Of a stretch of 19,079 nt of DNA, positions 6,989 through 14,170 are shown one piece after another. The translations under genes were made by a program, and so were the position numbers. The stretch is from positions 1 through 19,079 of the forward strand of contig CAZOER010000018.1 in NCBI GenBank assembly GCA_964578905.1. Direction: 5' to 3'. The notes under the pieces are model-generated. The model had not been told where the DNA came from, made no database searches, and saw nothing but the letters and a program-made list of their open reading frames with translations. Each line of letters starts with the position of its first letter. Position 1 is the stretch's first letter. This stretch comes from CAZVBV01 sp964578905 (GTDB taxonomy: Bacteria; Patescibacteriota; Gracilibacteria; UBA4473).

Positions 6989-7426
6989 ATGAAGAAACTA
7001 CTTATCGTACTTTTGTTAGCTCCGTTTTTTGTGGGGTGTGGTTTATCGAACACAACAGTTTCGGTTCTTACTGAAACATCTGCCGTATCTGAATTCGAAG
7101 GAAAGCCTTCTGCGATTGTCTTTGGAGGAACGTATTGTCCTCACTGCACAAAGGCTGTTCCACTCTTTAAAACGCAAATCTGGGATAATTACAGCGAGAA
7201 AGCAAATCTTTGGGTGAATGTTATTGATAAAAAGAAATTTGATGTCGAAGACGTTGCACAGGGGTTCAACGAAAATTTAACATTTGAAGGCGTAGCAAAA
7301 AAACCGTGTGGATTCGTTCCAGCATGGGTTGTTCTCGATGAAAACTTCGAACTAGTCAGTTCAAGTTGTGGTGGAGAAAAAACACTCGACGACATGCAAA
7401 AAGCACTCGACGATTTGTTGGAATAG
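6989..7426 (+). CDS. Thioredoxin-fold lipoprotein with a CPHC active site
   Basis: This 145-residue exported lipoprotein has a hydrophobic signal (residues 1-16) and lipobox FFVGC (lipidated Cys17). The short thioredoxin domain carries the redox motif YCPHC (Cys50, Cys53), as in DsbA-type oxidants, and a cis-Pro loop at FVPAWVV. Two more Cys flank that loop (KPCGF and SSCGG), so an extra disulfide is possible. Family knowledge suggests a role in thiol-disulfide exchange in the envelope; the direction (oxidant or reductant) cannot be told from sequence. The gene sits between two tRNA genes, 20 bases after tRNA-Val and 3 bases before tRNA-Ser(CGA). It has no obvious promoter or Shine-Dalgarno site of its own, so its mRNA may be released by tRNA processing. 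It is much smaller than, and different from, the CPFG lipoprotein at 1927. Confidence 0.87.
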   Translation: MKKLLIVLLLAPFFVGCGLSNTTVSVLTETSAVSEFEGKPSAIVFGGTYCPHCTKAVPLFKTQIWDNYSEKANLWVNVIDKKKFDVEDVAQGFNENLTFEGVAKKPCGFVPAWVVLDENFELVSSSCGGEKTLDDMQKALDDLLE

Positions 7427-7429
7427 ATC

Positions 7430-7519
7430 GGAGGAGTGCCAGAGTGGTCGAATGGGGTGCTCTCGAAAAGCACTGTACCAGCAATGGTACCGGAGGTTCG
7501 AATCCTCTCTCCTCCGCCA
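7430..7519 (+). tRNA. tRNA-Ser(CGA)
   Basis: A 90-base type II tRNA with acceptor GGAGGAG/CTCCTCC, anticodon loop CTCGAAA (anticodon CGA), a long variable arm (GTACCAGCAATGGTAC), T loop GGTTCGAATCC and an encoded CCA. It starts 3 bases after the stop of the lipoprotein gene and ends 2 bases before the convergent VirB4-like stop, so it is probably co-transcribed with the lipoprotein. Confidence 0.95.
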
Positions 7520-7521
7520 GT

Positions 7522-9540
7522 TTACTCTCCCTTCTTCATAGCCAAGAGTTCTTCAGGATTTGTGGTCACAATCTTGTTTTCTCCGTAACTCGCAATCACG
7601 TGAATCGCCACGTGTTGGTTTCCGGCGAAGAATAGACCTTGTCCCACTCCTGAATTGAGCAAGAGATACTTCTCACTCTCGGTGAGATTAAATGTCTTTT
7701 GAAGTTTATCCATGGCAACGGGTGCTTGTCTCAGCAAGAGTTGCATCGAGGAGTTCGTAATAATCGGTTTTCCCCATTTACTATCCATGAAATCTTCCAC
7801 ATCTTGTGTAATAGTTGTGACTCCGAGGTAGTACTTTCGGGCTCGTTTTGTAAGGTTGTGGAGGAATCGTCCTGAATCTTCGTATTGCACCATATGCCAG
7901 GCCTCATCAATCACGAGAATTCGTTTCTTCATTTCAGATCGAACCTTATTCCAGATGAAGTTAATCAAAATGTACATTGAGACAGGTCGAAGTTGTTCTT
8001 CTAAATCTCTGATACAGAAGACCACAAGACCAGAATCAAGATCAACGTTTGTTTGATCAGAGAAGAGTCCAGAGAATGTTCCTTTTGTGTATTTCTCAAG
8101 TCGAGTGGCTAATGATTTTCCACCTTCCATCGTATTGAGTACGTTTTCTAAGTCTGCCATCACTGGCATCTCGAATTCACTTGGATTCACCGTTTCTGAT
8201 GTAATTCCTTTGAGTTCGTACGTTTGTAAAATCGCTTTATCCATCAACGCTTCTTCTTCAGGATTCAATTTCCCAAGCATGATGCTCATCAATCCTGAGA
8301 GTGTAATCGCGTTTTCTCGCAAAAGTTCTCCTGGTCGAGCATCGTCTTCATTCACTGATAACGGCAAATCAAACGGATTAATACGTTGATCAGAGGTCAA
8401 TGATACTTTGATATAACTTCCCCCAACTGTTTTTGCCAATGCTTCGTACTCGTTTTCCGGATCGATCACAATCACGTCCGTTCCGAACATAAGCGATCGG
8501 AGAATTTCAAGTTTCACAGCGTAGGATTTACCAGCACCAGATTTCGCGAAGACCACTTGGTTCGCATTTTCCAAATTGAATCGATCGAAGATGATCAATG
8601 AATTGTTATGTCGGTTGATTCCGTACAAGATTCCTTCGTTTGAAGTGAGATCACTTGAAACAAACGGGAAAGTCGTCGAAAGGGGACCAGTGTTCATGTT
8701 TCGTACCACCTCGAGCATGTCTGTTGCTTGTGGCAATGTTGATTCAAATCCACGTTCTGTTCGGAAGTCTGCTGTTCGTGTCATAACGAGTTGTCCTCCG
8801 AGAATCGTTTCGAGTTGTTTCGCTGTCTTATCTAGTTTGTCTTGAGTATCCGCATAAAGCGTGAAGTAAAGACCAACTTGAAAGAACTTTTCATTTCCTC
8901 GTTGGAGATCGACTCGCAATTGCTCAGCATCTTCCAATGCCGTATCGAGTCCGACATCAGACACGAGACCTTTCTTTTCGTTAATGTGCTTTGTTGAAAG
9001 CATTTGTGCGACTTTCTTTCGCAAAATCTTCATCATTCGGAGTGAATTTGTTGGGTAAACGAAGATTGAAATGTCGAGAGACGCATCAAAATTCACCAAA
9101 CTATTCATCCAGTTTGATTCTAAATACCGAGGATAACTAAACACAAAGAAGCTCTTCACGAACATTCCGTTCATTTTGATATCCTTATTTCCCACTTCCA
9201 TAGCGGATGGAGCAATCAAATCTTTCGCAGAAATAACACCTCGTTGGTATTCTTTTTCCGCTTCGATGATTCGTTGTCGCATCGCTGTGGTAAGTTTCTT
9301 TTTGTCTTTCGCTGGGTCAAAGTTCTCAAAAAAGTCATCGGCATCACCCATTTCCTTTTCAAGTTTCTTATCTCGAGCTACTTCGGCTTCTTTATTTTTT
9401 GCGAGATGTCCTTGCCACTTTTGTTTAAGTCCTTCCGCTACACCAAAGGTTGGAGAGCCTTTCTCCTCAACGTTGGTAATACGGACGGCTCCTACTTGAG
9501 GAGCTTCAGTTGTGGCTGGTGTTGTGTTTTCGTCAGTCAT
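7522..9540 (-). CDS. VirB4-like type IV secretion/pilus ATPase
   Basis: This 672-residue P-loop ATPase belongs to the VirB4/TraC/TrbE group, which powers substrate movement or pilus assembly at the inner face of the membrane. The N-terminal ~110 residues are charged and low in complexity. A VirB4-type N-terminal domain spans about 120-300. Walker A is AKSGAGKSY (332-340), followed by VIVIDPENEYEAL (357-369), a hallmark of this group. Walker B is ILVIDEAWHM (541-550), with TTITQDVEDF after it. I take the ATG at 9540 because the promoter places the transcript start near 9555; an upstream in-frame TTG at 9558 lies only 3 bases after the -10. No other secretion-system gene is in the window; VirB4-like genes of this kind are widespread in CPR genomes. 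The stop is 2 bases from the convergent tRNA-Ser(CGA). Confidence 0.88.
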   Translation of the reverse strand: MTDENTTPATTEAPQVGAVRITNVEEKGSPTFGVAEGLKQKWQGHLAKNKEAEVARDKKLEKEMGDADDFFENFDPAKDKKKLTTAMRQRIIEAEKEYQRGVISAKDLIAPSAMEVGNKDIKMNGMFVKSFFVFSYPRYLESNWMNSLVNFDASLDISIFVYPTNSLRMMKILRKKVAQMLSTKHINEKKGLVSDVGLDTALEDAEQLRVDLQRGNEKFFQVGLYFTLYADTQDKLDKTAKQLETILGGQLVMTRTADFRTERGFESTLPQATDMLEVVRNMNTGPLSTTFPFVSSDLTSNEGILYGINRHNNSLIIFDRFNLENANQVVFAKSGAGKSYAVKLEILRSLMFGTDVIVIDPENEYEALAKTVGGSYIKVSLTSDQRINPFDLPLSVNEDDARPGELLRENAITLSGLMSIMLGKLNPEEEALMDKAILQTYELKGITSETVNPSEFEMPVMADLENVLNTMEGGKSLATRLEKYTKGTFSGLFSDQTNVDLDSGLVVFCIRDLEEQLRPVSMYILINFIWNKVRSEMKKRILVIDEAWHMVQYEDSGRFLHNLTKRARKYYLGVTTITQDVEDFMDSKWGKPIITNSSMQLLLRQAPVAMDKLQKTFNLTESEKYLLLNSGVGQGLFFAGNQHVAIHVIASYGENKIVTTNPEELLAMKKGE

Positions 9541-9561
9541 AATATCTAAAATATTCAAGAC

Positions 9562-9590
9562 ATTATACCACAGAAAAGATGCTTTTTCAA
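9562..9590 (-). promoter_or_regulatory. Strong extended -10 promoter of the VirB4-like gene
   Basis: Minus strand: -35 TTGAAA (9585-9590), 17-base spacer ending TTTTCTGTGG, extended -10 TGGTATAAT (TATAAT at 9562-9567). The predicted start near 9555 gives a leader of about 15 bases with no Shine-Dalgarno site. It is nearly identical to the promoter at 1825-1853. Confidence 0.78.
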
Positions 9591-9622
9591 GCGTTTTAAA
9601 GCGGATAAGTGGAGGAATAGGC

Positions 9623-9650
9623 TTGACATTTCTAAAGAATCATATATAAC
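9623..9650 (+). promoter_or_regulatory. Promoter facing the gene-free block (plus strand)
   Basis: TTGACA (9623-9628), 16-base spacer, TATAAC (9645-9650). The predicted start is near 9657, inside the left arm of a long hairpin. No open reading frame with a credible product follows for more than 400 bases. Confidence 0.5.
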
Positions 9651-9850
9651 AAAAGCGCACATCAGTGTTCACTTGAAGGTTGTTGGGTAAACAAAGGATT
9701 CAGAGGTGTGATATGCGCTTTTTCCACAATTGTGCTCGCAGAGAACACAGATCGGGTTCGCTCCATATGACGGAACGGACTCACCTGCCGTCTAAAAATC
9801 TATATTTAGGAGTGGATCTTCGTCACTCGCGGGTTTTTATTTGTTTTTGT
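9651..9850 (+). ncRNA. Candidate structured RNA, plus strand, family unknown
   Basis: A consensus-like promoter directs transcription into this gene-free stretch. It starts with a rod-shaped hairpin (9651-9722): AAAAGCGCA pairs with TGCGCTTTT and the stem extends to 14 positions with one mismatch, followed inside by CACTTGAA against TTCAGAGGTG and TTGTT against AACAA. Further on are CACAATTGTG, a GACGG/CCGTC hairpin, a CTAAA/TTTAG hairpin and a GAGTG-A-TCTTCG-TCACTC hairpin. ACCTGC/GCGGGT encloses the last two, and T5ATTTGT5 follows, which would make a terminator near 9840. The transcript could instead stop at the T5 after the first hairpin (9719-9723), giving about 70 bases. I see no match to the conserved cores of RNase P, SRP RNA or tmRNA. 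The 3' end is a guess. Confidence 0.35.
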
Positions 9851-10027
9851 GTAAAATTTTGAAATCAAATGATTTCTGTTTTGAGGAGCAAGACGGCTCT
9901 GTCTTTCCCTCGTTGACCGATAAAAGTATCGGGCGAAAGAAGGCAGGGAGTTGCTTTCAACCTCATGATCCAATGAACATGAGATCGAAAAGCTCACTAC
10001 CTTCGGGTGAGTCAAATTCTCAAAGAA
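9850..10027 (-). ncRNA. Candidate structured RNA with a three-arm junction, minus strand
   Basis: A near-consensus promoter (10034-10062) fires into this gene-free block; the transcript would start near 10027. A closing stem TTTGAG (10024-10019) with CTCAAA (9885-9880) encloses three arms. The first is CTCAC/GTGAG (9993-10011, with a CC-GAA-GG inner hairpin). The second is ATCTCATG/CATGAGGT (9960-9985). The third is a long arm (9887-9955) with AGCAA/TTGCT, CTG/CAG, TCTTT/AAAGA and CCGATA-CTTT-TATCGG. An AT hairpin GAAATCA-TT-TGATTTC (9861-9876) and AAAATTTT follow and could end the RNA, giving about 175 bases. Size and promoter strength fit a stable housekeeping RNA such as 6S RNA, but the branched fold is not the 6S rod and I see no diagnostic motif. 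It might equally be a new RNA family. Confidence 0.45.
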
Positions 10028-10033
10028 CAAGTT

Positions 10034-10062
10034 ATTATACCACAGAAAAACTCTAAATGCAA
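10034..10062 (-). promoter_or_regulatory. Strong extended -10 promoter of the minus-strand RNA
   Basis: Minus strand: -35 TTGCAT (10057-10062), 17-base spacer ending TTTTTCTGTGG, extended -10 TGGTATAAT (TATAAT at 10034-10039). The spacer end matches those at 1825 and 9562. The nearest downstream gene on this strand has its own promoter 440 bases away, so this one appears dedicated to a non-coding transcript. Confidence 0.7.
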
Positions 10063-10070
10063 GCAAGGCT

Positions 10071-10098
10071 TTGACATATTTCTGTATTTCAGTAGAAA
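10071..10098 (+). promoter_or_regulatory. Promoter of the acyltransferase-like gene, leaderless type
   Basis: TTGACA (10071-10076), 16-base spacer, TAGAAA (10093-10098), then 7 bases to the GTG at 10106. The same -35, spacing, -10 and start distance recur at 18151-18178. The overlapping AGAAAGG could alternatively serve as a Shine-Dalgarno site if transcription starts further upstream. Confidence 0.5.
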
Positions 10099-10105
10099 GG
10101 GTTAA

Positions 10106-11293
10106 GTGAAATTAACGAATACTCCTGACTGCGACGTAACAATGGAAGACACTTTTTCTGAGGAAAATGTTTCGCTTCTTAATGAAGGAATTGAAAAAGG
10201 TCATGAGAAAGAAAAAGGGAAAGAAAAGATTCCCTATACTCCAGAAGAAAAGAAACTTATAAAGGATCGTGTTTTTGAATCTGTTTTTAATCAAAATATA
10301 AAACAGGCCGTTGAAGGAAAAAATCTCCTTCCTGATGATGAGGTGAAATATCTTATTCAGTATGTACTGCGTACTATGGAGGTCTTTGGAATAGAGGGAT
10401 TTAGTATTAACTACACGAGTCCGTTAGAAGGAATAATAAAGGGGGATTATGATAAGGATGTTTTTGATAGGGCTAATGGTCTTGCGCATATGTTATTTCA
10501 TAATTTAGAAGAAGAATTAGATACATTGATAGAGGAGTATGGAGAAACAATTGAAAAAATATTACTTGCGGGTGAAAAAATGATTTTTGTTTGTACTCAT
10601 CCGAGTTGGCTGACTTTATCGATGCCGACATTTATTCTTAAAAAAATACAAGAAAAATATAATATTCCCTGCTATGTTGAAGAGAATAATGGACGAATTA
10701 TTTTAGCGCCAACGGTTATTATGGCTGTTAAAGAGATAGGCGGAGGAGAAGAGTTAAATGTGAAAAAGTTCCTCAATGGGATGGGGCTTGATATTATTGT
10801 TACAACTCCAAACAACACAAAACGAGAAAAAGATCCTGAAATTAAAGCACTCGGAGATAGGTCGCGAGTAATTGCGGGGAAAAATTTAATAAAATTTTCT
10901 GAAGAAAAAGGAACAAGTTTGTCTATCTCTCCTGAGGGTACGATAACACCTATAGACGAGGAGAGTGGGAAATATAAATTAAAGACAGCTGTGGATGGAA
11001 CAGTAGGAGCTTTGTATCGTTTGGGAGTAAAAAGAAATAAAAAAGAAAACGAAAAAAAACATTTTATATTACTGGGAATGATGAAGGAGGATATGGCAGA
11101 AGGAAGCGAACTCAAACCAACAAATATTAAAATAAAGATGGAAGCACTTTCCCCTGATCAATTAGCGGATATTGATAAAGTGGAAAACCATAACAAAGAA
11201 GCGTTTACAACAGCACTTATGACAAAACTAGCGGATCTTGTAGGTGGAGAATACCAAGGGGCTTCTACCGCATCATCTGAAGCGCATTCTTAA
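10106..11293 (+). CDS. PlsC-like acyltransferase relative, AT-rich
   Basis: This 395-residue protein has no signal peptide or clear membrane segment. After a charged, Lys/Glu-rich N terminus (about 1-55) comes a helical part. Two stretches then recall the PlsC/LPLAT phospholipid acyltransferase family: CTHPSWLTLSMP (His165) in place of NHxSxxD, and SISPEGTITP (275-279 SPEGT) in place of FPEGTRS, followed by GKYKLKTAVDGTVGALYRLGV like the usual GxFKxGA block. The Asp of HX4D is Thr170 here, so classical catalysis is doubtful. Codon use is unlike the neighbours: many ATA, TTA and AAA codons and a lower GC content, which suggests recent acquisition or relaxed selection. The GTG start is favoured by the promoter; the ATG at 10142 is an alternative without upstream support. 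The 3' end overlaps hrcA tail-to-tail by 29 bases. The family call is tentative. Confidence 0.5.
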   Translation: MKLTNTPDCDVTMEDTFSEENVSLLNEGIEKGHEKEKGKEKIPYTPEEKKLIKDRVFESVFNQNIKQAVEGKNLLPDDEVKYLIQYVLRTMEVFGIEGFSINYTSPLEGIIKGDYDKDVFDRANGLAHMLFHNLEEELDTLIEEYGETIEKILLAGEKMIFVCTHPSWLTLSMPTFILKKIQEKYNIPCYVEENNGRIILAPTVIMAVKEIGGGEELNVKKFLNGMGLDIIVTTPNNTKREKDPEIKALGDRSRVIAGKNLIKFSEEKGTSLSISPEGTITPIDEESGKYKLKTAVDGTVGALYRLGVKRNKKENEKKHFILLGMMKEDMAEGSELKPTNIKIKMEALSPDQLADIDKVENHNKEAFTTALMTKLADLVGGEYQGASTASSEAHS

Positions 11294-11975
11294 GGAGCGC
11301 TTTATTAAATCCATACTTCATTCGCATTGGACCGAGGAGTCCGATGGTTCCAGACATTCCAGGAGTTTCAAACCGAGCAACCACCATGGCACAACTGGTG
11401 ATTTCTTCGAGTAGGTTTTCTTCTCCGATGAAGATTTTAATCTTTCCTTCCAAGTCGAGGGATTCGAGCATTGTTCGGAATCGTTCCTTTCCTTCCAAAA
11501 TTTCTACAATCTGAGCCGCTTTTTCTGGTTGCATTGCGAATTCAGGAGACCGCAGTACATTCGACAACCCAAGGTAAAACGTACGATCGGTGTCGACGGT
11601 GGCAAATGCCACATTTCCAGACAACTGAGAGAGAAGTCGCACAATATCAAAGAGAACTTCTTTTGATTTTGAGAGTCGGTATTCAGCAATATGTTTTTCA
11701 AAAATAGCCTGCACCAGTTCCTCTTCCTTTGTGTTTTCAAGCAATTCGTCCACAAAGAATCGGTATCCTTTTTGAGTTGGAACTTTTCCCGCTGATACAT
11801 GAGGAGATTTAATCAGTCCCACTTCTTCAAGTAATGAGAATTCGTTTCGTACAGTAGCCGATGAAATATCAAATTCTTTCGACAGGAGAAGAAGCTTCTG
11901 CGAAGCGACAGGATTTCCTGTTTCTACGAAGTCTTTAATCAGAGCACTGAGAATCTGCAACGTGCGTTCTTTCAT
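11265..11975 (-). CDS. hrcA: Heat-inducible transcription repressor HrcA, short form
   Basis: HrcA represses chaperone operons (groESL, dnaK) by binding CIRCE operators and is activated by GroEL. The N-terminal winged helix (residues 1-75) is clear: an opening ERTLQILSALIKDFVETGNPVAS, the recognition segment ISSATVRNEFSLLEEVGLI and the wing HVSAGKVPTQKGYRFFVD. The C terminus carries the family ending GTIGLLGPMRMKYGFN. At 236 residues it is about 100 shorter than typical HrcA, with the central part (dimerisation/inserted domain) reduced. It is transcribed divergently from priA, with a weak promoter (TTGCCT-17-TAAAAG) ending 8 bases before the ATG. I found no CIRCE inverted repeat (TTAGCACTC-N9-GAGTGCTAA) here, so autoregulation is not supported and its targets lie outside the window. 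The 3' end overlaps the convergent acyltransferase-like gene. Confidence 0.9.
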   Translation of the reverse strand: MKERTLQILSALIKDFVETGNPVASQKLLLLSKEFDISSATVRNEFSLLEEVGLIKSPHVSAGKVPTQKGYRFFVDELLENTKEEELVQAIFEKHIAEYRLSKSKEVLFDIVRLLSQLSGNVAFATVDTDRTFYLGLSNVLRSPEFAMQPEKAAQIVEILEGKERFRTMLESLDLEGKIKIFIGEENLLEEITSCAMVVARFETPGMSGTIGLLGPMRMKYGFNKALLKNALQMMR

Positions 11976-11983
11976 CGGAGATT

Positions 11984-12012
11984 CTTTTACCGAATATTTT
12001 CACAAAAGGCAA
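11984..12012 (-). promoter_or_regulatory. Weak candidate promoter of hrcA
   Basis: Minus strand: TTGCCT (12007-12012), 17-base spacer, TAAAAG (11984-11989), then 8 bases to the ATG at 11975. It overlaps the priA promoter on the other strand, so the two genes may compete for polymerase. Confidence 0.3.
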
Positions 12013-12026
12013 TAGACTGCTAATAT
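11999..12026 (+). promoter_or_regulatory. Candidate promoter of priA, leaderless type
   Basis: TTCACA (11999-12004), 16-base spacer, TAATAT (12021-12026), then 8 bases to the ATG at 12035. No Shine-Dalgarno motif precedes the ATG. Confidence 0.45.
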
Positions 12027-12034
12027 TTTCACGT

Positions 12035-14170
12035 ATGATTTTCTGCGAAGTTTGGATACGCGGAGTGCGGGGAATTTTTTCTTGGCACTCAGAAGAAACA
12101 GTTCAACTCGGTGCACGGGTGCGGATTTCTTTTCGGAATCGTGTTCGGACGGGGATTGTTGTCATGGTATCTGATGAGAAACCAGATTTCAAAACGCAAC
12201 CCATTGTAGATGTGTGGGACGAGCAATTCATCTCTTCTCAATATGTTGAGATCGCTCGCGAAGTGGCAGAAGAGAATTTCTCCTCACTCGAAAAAGTGTT
12301 GAGCTTAATGGTGCCAGAGAAATTTTTCACATCACAGAATCCTGAGAAACGAGAAACGTTTTACCTTCTTGCCGACGATTCAGTGCAAGTGAAGGGAACG
12401 AAACAAAAATTGGTACTTGAACTTCTTCAATCCAATAAGGGACGAATGCGATCTGAAGATTTGCGGGAACAGGTTTCGCTGGCAACATTGCAGGGACTCG
12501 TGAAGAAAGAAATTCTAAAAATAGAAGAGGGGACTTTGATTTCCCCATTGGCGGTAACCGATAATGGAAAAGCCAACATAGTACTCAATGAAGACCAAGA
12601 GAAGGCGTTGAAAAAAATTCAGACAGCAAAGACAACAACACTCCTCTTTGGAGTGACAGGAAGCGGAAAGACTGAAATTTATAAAAAGCTCGCGCAGGAT
12701 GTTTCGCCCACTGGGCAAGTATTACTCCTGCTTCCAGAAATTGCACTCACCCCACAACTCATTGCCGAGTTTCAATCAATATTCAAAGGGGCCGTCGCCG
12801 TGTGGCATTCAAAACTAGCAGAAGGAGAGAAGATCCAAGAATGGAAACGGGTGCAATCAGGCGAAGCGAAGATTCTTATTGGTGCCAGGTCGGCCGTCTT
12901 TGTTCCGTTAAAAAATCCAGAACTTGTCATCCTCGACGAGGAACATGAATGGACGTTTAAAAATGAATTTGCGCCACGATTTCATACGATTGATGTGGTG
13001 GAGAAGATGGAGCAGAAGTTCAATTCCAAGATAATACTCGGAAGTGCGACACCTCGTCTTGAGAGCTTCCATAAATGTGAAGTGGGGGAATGGACCAGAG
13101 TTGATCTCCCGAAGCGTGTAGGGGATGTTCTGATGCCTGAGATGCGGTTTGTAGACCTGAAGAGTGAAGCGAAACGTGGGAACTATTCTCCACTTTCAGG
13201 AGCATTGGAAGAAGAACTCGCGGATATTCTCAAACAAAAAAAACAAGCGGTGATATTTCTCAACAAACGAGGGTTCTCTGGAGCGACGATGTGTAAATCC
13301 TGCGGTCACAAATTCGAATGTCCGAACTGTTCGCACAATATGAAGATGCATCAGAAGATGGGAAATCAAAAATTCATCTGTCACGTGTGTGGGCACATGG
13401 AAGGATTTCCTTCACAGTGTCCTGAGTGCAAGGAAAAAGATTTTGTATTTCGTGGATGGGGGACTCAGATGGTGGAGGAGATTTTGAAAGAGAAACTTCC
13501 GACACTGCGGGTGTTTCGTGCTGATTCGGATTCCATCACGGGGAAGCATGATTTCGAAACTTTGATGAATAAGTTTCATAACTACGAAGCGGATGTGCTT
13601 CTGGGGACACAGATGATTGCGAAGGGGCTCGACTTCGAACGGGTGCAACTCGTTGGAGTGGTGCTTGCTGATGTTGGTTTAAATTTGCCAGACTTCCGGT
13701 CAGAGGAACGGGTATTCCAAATCCTCACGCAAGTATCAGGGCGAGCGGGAAGACGGGCTTCAAGAGGGAAGATTGTGATTCAAACGTTTAATCCAGAGGA
13801 GAAGATTTTTGATTTTGTGAAAACCCATGACGCAGAGAGTTTTCTTCATTGGCAAAAAGAATCGCGACAGAAATCTCTCATGCCTCCGTTTAGCTCCATG
13901 GCGAAGCTCACGATTTCCGATGTGAGAAAGGAAGTAGCATTCAGCCATGCGCAAAAGACGTTTAAGAAGATTCTGAAACAAGTTCAGAATGACAAAAAGG
14001 AAGGATGGGACTGTCATTTTGCGCCGGCTTTTTTCCCTCGAACGCACGGGAAGTATCACTTTCATGTGTTTCTCAAAGCACCCAATAAAAAAGAGTTGGT
14101 AGAATTCCTCGCCGCTCAAACTCCGCTTGAAGGCGTGAAGATTGATATCGATCCGTCGAGTTTGCTTTAG
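12035..14170 (+). CDS. priA: Primosomal protein N' (replication restart helicase PriA)
   Basis: PriA recognises stalled forks and D-loops and reloads the replicative helicase through the primosome. The 711-residue protein shows an N-terminal fork-binding region (about 1-100), a winged-helix-like linker, then superfamily 2 helicase motifs: Walker A GVTGSGKT (206-213), LLPEIALTPQL (232-242), the DEEH box (301-304) and GSATP (336-340). The zinc-binding insertion has all eight Cys in CKSC, CPNC, CHVC and CPEC (420-465). The later motifs GTQMIAKGLDF and QVSGRAGR are intact. Length is normal. The start ATG follows a promoter-like TAATAT by 8 bases. The gene is divergent from hrcA and convergent with dnaX, overlapping its end by 3-4 bases, so two replication genes meet tail-to-tail with no room for a terminator. 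Confidence 0.96.
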   Translation: MIFCEVWIRGVRGIFSWHSEETVQLGARVRISFRNRVRTGIVVMVSDEKPDFKTQPIVDVWDEQFISSQYVEIAREVAEENFSSLEKVLSLMVPEKFFTSQNPEKRETFYLLADDSVQVKGTKQKLVLELLQSNKGRMRSEDLREQVSLATLQGLVKKEILKIEEGTLISPLAVTDNGKANIVLNEDQEKALKKIQTAKTTTLLFGVTGSGKTEIYKKLAQDVSPTGQVLLLLPEIALTPQLIAEFQSIFKGAVAVWHSKLAEGEKIQEWKRVQSGEAKILIGARSAVFVPLKNPELVILDEEHEWTFKNEFAPRFHTIDVVEKMEQKFNSKIILGSATPRLESFHKCEVGEWTRVDLPKRVGDVLMPEMRFVDLKSEAKRGNYSPLSGALEEELADILKQKKQAVIFLNKRGFSGATMCKSCGHKFECPNCSHNMKMHQKMGNQKFICHVCGHMEGFPSQCPECKEKDFVFRGWGTQMVEEILKEKLPTLRVFRADSDSITGKHDFETLMNKFHNYEADVLLGTQMIAKGLDFERVQLVGVVLADVGLNLPDFRSEERVFQILTQVSGRAGRRASRGKIVIQTFNPEEKIFDFVKTHDAESFLHWQKESRQKSLMPPFSSMAKLTISDVRKEVAFSHAQKTFKKILKQVQNDKKEGWDCHFAPAFFPRTHGKYHFHVFLKAPNKKELVEFLAAQTPLEGVKIDIDPSSLL

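Noticed and set aside
7366..7635. 89-codon frame running through tRNA-Ser(CGA) into the VirB4-like gene
   Set aside because: It overlaps a complete tRNA and is antisense to VirB4; it is a chance frame.
9541..9558. TTG start of the VirB4-like gene at 9558
   Set aside because: It lies 3 bases after the -10 element and so upstream of the expected transcription start; the ATG at 9540 is a better choice.
9600..10070. RNase P RNA, SRP RNA, tmRNA or 6S RNA in the gene-free block
   Set aside because: I looked for the RNase P GAGGAAAGTC and ACAGAA core pair at proper spacing, the SRP GGAAGG loop region, and a tmRNA T arm plus tag frame, and found none. A branched fold argues against 6S. None can be called without a covariance search.
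11976..12034. CIRCE operator between hrcA and priA
   Set aside because: ACTGCTAATA recalls half of TTAGCACTC, but there is no matching inverted half-site at the proper distance.
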